This document shows positions 57,593-64,000 of a DNA stretch of 64,000 nucleotides, piece after piece. The notes under the pieces were generated by a model, which was not told the origin of the DNA, searched no databases, and saw nothing but the letters and a program-made list of their open reading frames with translations. The stretch spans positions 3,534,001 through 3,598,000 of the forward strand of contig NZ_CP138995.1 of NCBI RefSeq assembly GCF_044596045.1, read 5' to 3'. This DNA is from Flagellimonas sp947499585 (GTDB taxonomy: Bacteria; Bacteroidota; Bacteroidia; Flavobacteriales; Flavobacteriaceae). Each line of letters opens with the position of its first letter. Position 1 is the first letter of the stretch. Position numbers and translations under genes: made by a program.

Positions 57593-58510
57593 TTAATGTT
57601 CAACAGATAACTCGTAAACTTTCACGTTCGCAAATGCTCCTTCATCTCTTGTCTGGAAATAGTTACCAACCTTAAAGTAGTTTTCAAATATTCCCCATCG
57701 TTTTATACTTGCATTATCGTAAACAAAAAATTCACTGTTATTTAAGGAAACTACCATTTTACCGTCACTGACCTTAACTTCAATCGTAAATTTTCGAAAA
57801 CCTACTTCTTGCTCAAAATTTTGGCCTTTATCATCTGTCCACGCTTCTTTGTGTAAAATTGCTTTCTGGTCTACACCTGCGTATTTTAGCAATTTAGTTT
57901 TTACACGGATTTTACCATTTTGCCAATAAATCTTTAAAATGGGTGGAGCATTATTATCTTTCTGTCCGATCAAATCTCGTTGTTCATTTGTTAGTCTACC
58001 ATGTATTTGGGCAATAATGACCTTATGATACTTTCCGTTTTCAGCCCTTGAAACATCACCCATGGCCATTCTAGCTTTCAAAGTACCGCCTTGAGCAAAT
58101 GTCCAATTTACTTTATCGTTACCAGGTTCCATTTGTTCCCTAAGTTCTGATCGCGAATATTTAGTATTGGCCGTGGTGGCATTGGTTGGATAGGCGTGAA
58201 AAACCAGCGCACCAGAAGTTGAGTCATTGTACATAAAAGGTGCTAAAACATCACTGTTTGCATAATCAAGAATTTTTGGCGGTGAAACACTTATTGCACC
58301 TCCTTTACCTTTACCCTCTGGAATAGTAACCTTCCAATGGCTTAAATCTATTTGAGGAAGTTTTACCTTCTTCTTTTTCTTCTTCTTATCGCGTTTTTCA
58401 ATTTTACTATCCGATTCTGCAACGCTACTTTTCTTGTTTTGAGAAGTAGCACTAACAGTTAGAAATACCATTAAAAAAATTGCTAGGGATTTCTTTCGGA
58501 AAATTTTCAT
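57593..58510 (-). CDS. Alginate lyase, PL7 family, secreted or periplasmic form
   Basis: 305 residues from ATG 58510. The signal peptide (SLAIFLMVFLTVSATSQ) lacks a lipobox Cys, so this enzyme is released or periplasmic, unlike its neighbour. A Lys-rich linker (KRDKKKKKKKVK, 39-50) precedes the PL7 domain with RSELREQ (120-126), QIHG (168-171) and YFKVGNYFQ near the end. Long identical stretches with the adjacent PL7, such as HGRLTNEQRDLIGQKDNN, show that the pair came from a tandem duplication. Confidence 0.94.
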   Translation of the reverse strand: MKIFRKKSLAIFLMVFLTVSATSQNKKSSVAESDSKIEKRDKKKKKKKVKLPQIDLSHWKVTIPEGKGKGGAISVSPPKILDYANSDVLAPFMYNDSTSGALVFHAYPTNATTANTKYSRSELREQMEPGNDKVNWTFAQGGTLKARMAMGDVSRAENGKYHKVIIAQIHGRLTNEQRDLIGQKDNNAPPILKIYWQNGKIRVKTKLLKYAGVDQKAILHKEAWTDDKGQNFEQEVGFRKFTIEVKVSDGKMVVSLNNSEFFVYDNASIKRWGIFENYFKVGNYFQTRDEGAFANVKVYELSVEH

Positions 58511-58550
58511 TTTATAAATCAATTATTAATTGTAATAGTTACTGATATAT

Positions 58551-58584
58551 AACCACCCAGTCCCAATTTAAAGCCTGGGTGGTT
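58551..58584. terminator. Hairpin between the PKD lipoprotein and PL7 genes
   Basis: AACCACCCAG (58551-58560) pairs with CTGGGTGGTT (58575-58584) around a 14-base loop. There is no long T run on the reverse strand (ATATATC follows), so it may be a partial terminator or an mRNA-stabilising stem separating surface-binding genes from lyase genes. Confidence 0.55.
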
Positions 58585-58614
58585 TAATCCTATAATAGTT
58601 TGTCCTTCCCCTTA

Positions 58615-60600
58615 TTAATCAGTGATTTCTATGTTATCAAAGAAGGCCTCGGCAGAACCATCTACAACATCTATGTTCCTGACATAAATAACTATCTCAT
58701 TTGTAGATGCTGTGAATTGAAATGTACTGGTAGCATATGCATCACCATCCGTGGCGAAAATGTTCGGAATAGCAAAGTATGCATCAATGGCAGCATCAGA
58801 AGTAGAGGCATTAATACCTGTTTCATCTGCGATTTCTGTATTCAATATGAATACCTCGGAAGTAATACCTGCTGCAGTATGGCTTGCATCAATAGAGAAC
58901 GTGTATGTTGAACCTTGCTGAACTGTTACCACTTGATACAAACGACGGCCTCTCTCATCTAATTTAGCTCCTCTAGTGCCATCATTTCCGTCACTGGTTG
59001 ATCCAGCTTGCTCGCTATTATCACCGTATTCTGTGTCAAGCCAGCTATCCAATGGGCCATTATCCCAAAGGTCTGCGTAGGGACTGGTAATTTCCGCTCC
59101 ATCACAATCGAGAATAGTCGCATTAGTTGTCATATCCCATGGGTCTGCGTTGTCACCAGTACTTTCCCCATTACATCCTGGTGTTGTACCGTAAAGGTCA
59201 AAATTTCCATTGATTACCTGCACAACAAAGCCTTGAGCCACTACAAGCTCTTCGGTCGCGGCGCTTATGTTTCCAGTAATACTTGTGGCCGTTAAAGTTA
59301 CAGTGTAAATACCATCTTCCGCATAAGTATGTGAAGGATCCATTCCTGTAAATTGGAATCCATCGCCAAATTCCCATAATAGAGATACTGCATCCACTGA
59401 AGCATCCGTGAAAGTATACGTTCTGTAGTCCATTGCATCAACCTCGGAGGTGAAATCTGCAGTGACCGGTGCTTGTATATCTATGGTCTGACTTAAGGAA
59501 GTGGATAGATTTGTATCGCCTGTAGCCGTAAGTGTAACCGTATATTCAGCAGGATCCATATAAACATGGGTAGGAGATTCCTCTGTTGAAGTATTTCCAT
59601 CGCCAAAATCCCACTCATAAGTTACGGCGCCAGTTGATGAGTTCGTAAATGTATATTCTAAAAAATTGATTTCACTTTGCGCAGAACTAAATCCTGCCGA
59701 AGGAGGCACAGCACCGGCAGCTCCAACCTCAATGGTGAAATCATCCAATCTAGTTTCAACATTGGCATCATTCCAAAAATAAATGGCGGCCATGTTATTA
59801 ATTCCAGAATTAAATGACAACTTCTGTTGAACATATACTTCAGGATCTTCAGTATCATTTACTGTAACCGAAGCTATAATGCCAGCTTCTGCATCTGCAA
59901 TACTGCCAATTGGCCCATGCTCCGTAACTCCCACAACAGCAATTATTGCCCAAGGATCGGTAGAATCATCTTTCATGGTATACCAGAATGTTATGTCATA
60001 ATTTGTTTCTGGCTCTACCACAAATTCTTGATAACCCTGCCTTGCATTACTTGCTTCCAGTTTAGCAGCCTGATCTCCAAAGGTTACTGGACTGCCTGAA
60101 ATACCAAAAATAGCTCTTTCATCACTCCAATCGGCTCTCCATGAGTCTCGTCCATCCCCGCCACCTTCTGGCAGCGTGTCATCTTCAAAACCTGCTTCTA
60201 GAATAATTGGTTGGAATGGACCTTCAACAACCATAACGTCAATGGTTATAGAACCCGTAATACCATTTGCATCACTTGCAGTTAATGATACCGAATAGGT
60301 ACCCTCTCCACCTTCAAATGTAAATAAGGGATCCTCTTCGGTTGAAGTATTTCCACCTCCAAAATCCCATGCGAACGTAGAAGCTTCAGAGGAAAGGTTT
60401 GTGAATTTAATCGTTCTAAAATCATCTTGAATGGAAGCGTATGAAAAATTAGCTGCCGGAAATATAGTGTCCGCTTTGGAATTAGCGTCCGGCAAATCAT
60501 CTCTAAAAAGGCTCTCATCACAACTAGAAACACTACTAGCCATAATTACACTCAAGAGTAATAATGTTGTTTTATGGAAAATATTTATTTTATTTTTCAT
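58615..60600 (-). CDS. Surface lipoprotein with three PKD domains
   Basis: 661 residues. The SPII signal ends VSSC (Cys27). PKD-type domains occupy about 50-126 (FAWDFGGGNTSTEEDP), 301-375 (YEWDFGDGNTSTEESP) and 380-455 (LWEFGDGFQFTGMDP). Regions 130-293 and 458-661 look like carbohydrate-binding beta-sandwiches (ADWSDERAIFGISG; YEITFWY-like YDITFWYTMKDD). In SusCD loci the third gene often encodes such a surface glycan-binding protein, so it probably captures alginate next to SusD. It starts 17 bases after susD. Confidence 0.88.
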   Translation of the reverse strand: MKNKINIFHKTTLLLLSVIMASSVSSCDESLFRDDLPDANSKADTIFPAANFSYASIQDDFRTIKFTNLSSEASTFAWDFGGGNTSTEEDPLFTFEGGEGTYSVSLTASDANGITGSITIDVMVVEGPFQPIILEAGFEDDTLPEGGGDGRDSWRADWSDERAIFGISGSPVTFGDQAAKLEASNARQGYQEFVVEPETNYDITFWYTMKDDSTDPWAIIAVVGVTEHGPIGSIADAEAGIIASVTVNDTEDPEVYVQQKLSFNSGINNMAAIYFWNDANVETRLDDFTIEVGAAGAVPPSAGFSSAQSEINFLEYTFTNSSTGAVTYEWDFGDGNTSTEESPTHVYMDPAEYTVTLTATGDTNLSTSLSQTIDIQAPVTADFTSEVDAMDYRTYTFTDASVDAVSLLWEFGDGFQFTGMDPSHTYAEDGIYTVTLTATSITGNISAATEELVVAQGFVVQVINGNFDLYGTTPGCNGESTGDNADPWDMTTNATILDCDGAEITSPYADLWDNGPLDSWLDTEYGDNSEQAGSTSDGNDGTRGAKLDERGRRLYQVVTVQQGSTYTFSIDASHTAAGITSEVFILNTEIADETGINASTSDAAIDAYFAIPNIFATDGDAYATSTFQFTASTNEIVIYVRNIDVVDGSAEAFFDNIEITD

Positions 60601-60617
60601 AGTTCACGTATTTAATA

Positions 60618-62081
60618 TTAATATCCTGGGTTTTGTGTTAAAAGACCATCGCTTATATTTATTTCTCTTGCTGGAATTGGTAGCAATAAGGCTCTGGAAC
60701 TATAGACATATCCCATTTCGGCTGCGTGAGCTGTCAATATCTCATCCGCAACCCCAAATCTTAACAAATCAAACCAGCGCTGATTCTCAAATGCCAGTTC
60801 CACGCGTCTTTCAAGTAAAAGTTCATCTTTTGATATACTTGATATTAGGTTTGGAGCAGTATCTGGAAACGCTCTATCTCTTATTCTTTGGAAAGAAGTC
60901 AAAGCACCTGGAACACTTGTTGACGAACCTCCCGCCATAATAGCTTCAACATGCATTAACAGCACATCGGCAAAACGTAAGGCAATGTAATCGTTACCAG
61001 CGTTTCTAGCACTTGGACCGTAAGGATCAGGATCGGCATTCACATCAAATCCATCCGGGAAAAACTTTGCTACTTCATTTTCATCAGGTGCAAGTGTCCC
61101 ATCAAAATCGGTAATGGAAGTTGCTGTTCTTATTCCCCCACTGGAACCAAATGCTATTCTAAGATTATCATTTACAATGTTTTGACCATCTTCTCTACCT
61201 GCACGAACAGCGGATGTAAATTCAGATGAAAAACTTTGACTTTCCTGAGCATTTCCTGATTCATATTGAATTGCAAAAATTATTTCATCATTCAATTCTG
61301 AATAAAATACGTCAGCATAATCACTTTCTAAATCAAACTCTCCACTATTAATAATAGCTTCACATAATTGTTGTGCACCTGTATAATTGGGACTTGCCTG
61401 AGTTAAGTACACCTTGGCCAGTAACGCCTGAGCGGCAGCTCTAGAAGCTCTTGATTTAAATGAGTTGTCTAAAACGTCAACGGCTTCCAACAAATCTTCA
61501 ACAATTTGCGCATAAATCTGTGCTTCTGGTATTCTAGTAAAAAGAGCTTCTTTATCTATAGGTCCGACTACTTCGGTTACCAAGGGGACATCGCTAAACA
61601 ACCTAACCAATTTAAAGTACGCATAGGCTCTTAAGAATTTGGCTTCTGCCGTATAACTTGCTTGATTACTTGCGTCTGCAACATCAATAAAATTCAAGAT
61701 ATTATTGGCTCTAAAAATCACCTCATACATGGAAGCATAATAATCTTCAGATTCTACATTGTTAGCATTTACCACATATCTATGAAAATCAGATTTTGAA
61801 CCTTCAAGTGTGGCATTTCTAGTGTTATCGGTACGATGCTCCGTTAAAAGATGTTCAAATTGTATCCCTCTGTTCGCATTACCAATATTTGTTACGGTAT
61901 TTTCATTGACCCCTTGAACGGCATCATAGATTCCAATAACTCCAGCTAATACATCTGCATCGGACTGAAAAAATGCATCTACCGCAACTGAGGTATCTGG
62001 TAATGGGTTCAAAAACTCATCACTACAGGAAGTGAGAACAAATCCTGTGATGGCTAAGATTAAATATTTTATATGTTTCAT
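60618..62081 (-). CDS. susD: SusD/RagB-family surface glycan-binding lipoprotein
   Basis: 487 residues. SPII signal with lipobox LTSC (Cys19) followed by SDEFLNPLPDTSV, the classic SusD start. Helical TPR-like segments (EAKFLRAYAYFKLVRLFSDV and AAAQALLAKVYLTQ) and the ending FENQRWFDLLRFGVADEIL and LLPIPAREINISDGLLTQNP are typical. It caps the SusC transporter and binds oligosaccharides, here presumably alginate oligomers given the lyases downstream. It lies 17 bases behind susC. Confidence 0.95.
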   Translation of the reverse strand: MKHIKYLILAITGFVLTSCSDEFLNPLPDTSVAVDAFFQSDADVLAGVIGIYDAVQGVNENTVTNIGNANRGIQFEHLLTEHRTDNTRNATLEGSKSDFHRYVVNANNVESEDYYASMYEVIFRANNILNFIDVADASNQASYTAEAKFLRAYAYFKLVRLFSDVPLVTEVVGPIDKEALFTRIPEAQIYAQIVEDLLEAVDVLDNSFKSRASRAAAQALLAKVYLTQASPNYTGAQQLCEAIINSGEFDLESDYADVFYSELNDEIIFAIQYESGNAQESQSFSSEFTSAVRAGREDGQNIVNDNLRIAFGSSGGIRTATSITDFDGTLAPDENEVAKFFPDGFDVNADPDPYGPSARNAGNDYIALRFADVLLMHVEAIMAGGSSTSVPGALTSFQRIRDRAFPDTAPNLISSISKDELLLERRVELAFENQRWFDLLRFGVADEILTAHAAEMGYVYSSRALLLPIPAREINISDGLLTQNPGY

Positions 62082-62098
62082 AGTTTATTTTTTAGTAA

Positions 62099-64000
62099 TT
62101 AAAAATCAATGTTCAACCCTAATGTCATGGTTCTGAATATCGGTGTTCCTGCTCTTTGGGAGCCATAGGCTCTTGGATTACCATTATCATCATGTTCTGG
62201 ATTGAAACCGTGATAATCATCAGCAGTGATATAAATCAGATTCTGACCGGTGACATAAATTCTTAAAGCGCTTAAACCGAATTTGGATAGTACATCATCT
62301 GAAAAATTATAACCAAGGTTTACATTACGTAGCGAAAAGTAATCTGCACTTGCAATAACTTCACTTGTCAATACTTTTTCTTGAATGAAAGATGGATGTG
62401 GAACAAGGCCATCGGCTACTGCTTGTAATTCGCCACCACTTCTGGTCCTATTTCCAAACCAATTATAGAAGTATTGATCTCCAATGTTATTTACTTGGGC
62501 CCCTAGGCTTCCTTGAACCTGAAATGATAAATCGAAGGCGCCTAATTGAAAATCATTGGTAAAACTGTACAACAAATCTGGATAAGGGTCTCCTAAAATA
62601 GTTTTGTCCTCTTCAGTAATAATTCCGTCACCATTAAGGTCTTTAACGATGGTGTCATCAGCTTGGCCGTTAATTCGATTCCATGGATTGTCGACATATG
62701 TTGTTCTAAACTGGGTATCATCATATACATCAGTATCTACAACATAACCCCAATAAGATGATATTGGCTCGCCTATTCGATTGATCCATTGAGAATTTCT
62801 ACCGTAGGTATCCTCTATAAGTGCATTGTTCGAATCGCCAAAACTCAACAATTCATTTTGGTTGGTAGAAGCAATTAAAGTAGAGCTCCATCGAAACTTC
62901 TCGTTAACAATATTTCTCGTTCTAAGTTCAAGCTCCAACCCTCGGTTTTGTACTTCTCCCAAATTCACGATACCATTATTAAAACCTGTGATATATGAAA
63001 CCGGATTATTTAATAGTAATTCGTCACTATTTCTTTGGTAATAATCTATGGAACCGGAAATTCTATTGTTTAAAAAACCGTAATCCAATCCAACTGTGAA
63101 TTCTTCAGAAGCTTCCCATTGTAACAATGCATTTGCAATATTAAGTGGCGAAACACCCGGAGCTACACTACCATCAACAATGGCGTTGGAATTTTGCAAC
63201 AAGGCCAAGTATGGCCAAGTATTTACAGTTTGGTCTCCTACATTAAAATTCTCTGAACCAGTAAGACCATAACTGGCCCTAAGCTTTAAATTGGTGACAA
63301 GGTCGCTGTTAATTAAGAAGTCTTCCTTGGCTACATTCCAACCTGCGGATACGGCGGGGAAATTACCATATTTGGAATTTATACCAAAAACAGAACTACC
63401 ATCACGTCTAAAAGAGGCATTAAATAAGTACTTGTCCTTGTAGGCGTAATTAACCCTGGCAAAGTAGCCCACCTTTCTAAGTTCGGTATTGACCTCTGAA
63501 AAACTTGCGATTGCCGTTGCTCCTTGTAGGTTTTTAAGTAAATCATTGGAATATCCATTACCTGTAGTAATACTTTCTTCGGATTTCCGTTGCTGCACTG
63601 TCATCCCCGCAAGAAAACCAAGATCGTGATCACCAAATGTTTTGCTGTAGTTCAGCGTATTATCGGAAATCAGTCTTGTACGGAATCTGTTCTGTAAATT
63701 ATATTGAGCTCTGCTGTTACCAGCGGCATGGTGCTTTGTGCCATCCCATCTTCTTCGTGTTCTTTGCTCTAAAGTTATCCCTAAAGATGTTTTTGCTGTA
63801 AGTCCATCCAAAATTTCGTAGCTGAAATATGTGGAACCAAATAACTTGGTGTTATCCTCGAAATGTTCACGTTCAACGTATTGGGCGAATGGATTTGAAT
63901 CACCTGAAGTACGAGGTCTTTCCGTATTGCCATCATTGTCATAATCTCTGTTTTCCAAATGGTTTTCAAAGAAATAATCTCCAACACCTACATCTGGATA
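62099..64000 (-). CDS. susC: SusC-family TonB-dependent receptor, C-terminal part
   Basis: The reading frame is open to the right edge of the window, so the N terminus, plug domain and signal peptide are missing. The last 634 codons are present. The barrel carries typical SusC sequence: YKDKYLFNASFRRDGSSVFG, LRASYGLTGSENFNVGDQTV, EASEEFTVGLDYGFLNNRIS, and the ending LRIYVTGQNLIYITADDYHG with the terminal TLGLNIDF. It imports oligosaccharides across the outer membrane with SusD and TonB energy. The alginate substrate is inferred from the neighbouring PL7 genes. Confidence 0.95.
   Translation of the reverse strand, partial: YPDVGVGDYFFENHLENRDYDNDGNTERPRTSGDSNPFAQYVEREHFEDNTKLFGSTYFSYEILDGLTAKTSLGITLEQRTRRRWDGTKHHAAGNSRAQYNLQNRFRTRLISDNTLNYSKTFGDHDLGFLAGMTVQQRKSEESITTGNGYSNDLLKNLQGATAIASFSEVNTELRKVGYFARVNYAYKDKYLFNASFRRDGSSVFGINSKYGNFPAVSAGWNVAKEDFLINSDLVTNLKLRASYGLTGSENFNVGDQTVNTWPYLALLQNSNAIVDGSVAPGVSPLNIANALLQWEASEEFTVGLDYGFLNNRISGSIDYYQRNSDELLLNNPVSYITGFNNGIVNLGEVQNRGLELELRTRNIVNEKFRWSSTLIASTNQNELLSFGDSNNALIEDTYGRNSQWINRIGEPISSYWGYVVDTDVYDDTQFRTTYVDNPWNRINGQADDTIVKDLNGDGIITEEDKTILGDPYPDLLYSFTNDFQLGAFDLSFQVQGSLGAQVNNIGDQYFYNWFGNRTRSGGELQAVADGLVPHPSFIQEKVLTSEVIASADYFSLRNVNLGYNFSDDVLSKFGLSALRIYVTGQNLIYITADDYHGFNPEHDDNGNPRAYGSQRAGTPIFRTMTLGLNIDF

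Noticed and set aside
1..64000. CRISPR array, rRNA or tRNA genes
   Set aside because: No evenly spaced direct repeats, tRNA-like cloverleaf ends or rRNA sequence were seen in the intergenic regions read.

Overview
The window is about 64 kb of low-GC (roughly 37% by eye) DNA from a member of the Flavobacteriaceae (Bacteroidota), most probably a marine, alginate-degrading species. The evidence is Bacteroidota-type promoters (TAnnTTTG -7 elements, no Shine-Dalgarno sites), a short RpoD of the Bacteroidota type, a PorT/SprT protein of the type IX secretion system, a TamL lipoprotein barrel, a PNPase with an Arg/Gly tail, many small SPII lipoproteins, and a SusC/SusD alginate utilisation locus with two PL7 alginate lyases. 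I found no rRNA, tRNA, CRISPR array, insertion sequence or prophage.

Layout. 1-12.4 kb is a core block: trkA (cut by the window edge), ubiE/menG, porT, a TrmH-family RNA methyltransferase, tamL, fbaA, accD, a lipoprotein, rpsO, pnp and rpoD, with clear terminators after accD, rpsO, pnp and rpoD. 12.4-14.7 kb is gene-poor and holds orphan ORFs, including a small lipoprotein overlapping a membrane protein out of frame. 14.7-19.9 kb has a LytS/LytR-type two-component system, a CBM9/barrel outer membrane protein and a leishmanolysin-like protease that lacks a signal peptide. 19.9-27.1 kb has trmL, a membrane AraC regulator followed by a three-gene exported operon (DJ-1-like lipoprotein, NTF2-like protein, serine-hydrolase-fold pseudoenzyme), then rpe, ypdA and an unrecognised gene.

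27.1-38.5 kb is read entirely leftward. Its promoter-distal part is LysE, DinB, NRDE, ATP-grasp and a barrel protein. Its promoter-proximal part is the most unusual section of the window: eight closely packed genes in which three separate proteins carry Rieske [2Fe-2S] domains, fused respectively to an FMN glutamate-synthase-type domain, a thiamine-diphosphate enzyme and a ferric-reductase-like haem membrane domain. They travel with a CPA1 antiporter, a YHS protein and an anchored protein with a conserved Cys/His cluster. This looks like an undescribed redox/metabolic system.

38.5-47.9 kb is an envelope and metal/redox section: an ECF sigma factor with an anti-sigma-like protein and a Spy/CpxP-like protein; a divergent EF-hand, YHYH, MORN-like and SCO operon; a membrane-bound LytTR regulator divergent from a lipoprotein with three tandem lamin-tail-like repeats; and an OB-fold, YceI and DUF5777 operon.

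47.9-64 kb is the alginate region, all leftward. SusC (cut by the window edge), SusD, a PKD-rich surface lipoprotein and two tandem PL7 lyases capture and cut alginate. A FadR/GntR regulator with a TTGGTTAACCA palindrome in front of its own gene is the likely switch. A hexuronate-type MFS carrier, two SDR reductases, KDG kinase and KDPG aldolase take 4-deoxy-5-hexoseulose uronate through KDG and KDPG to pyruvate and glyceraldehyde-3-phosphate. An NRAMP-fold transporter without metal ligands and a ketoglutarate-semialdehyde-type dehydrogenase end the catabolic operon and do not fit the textbook pathway.
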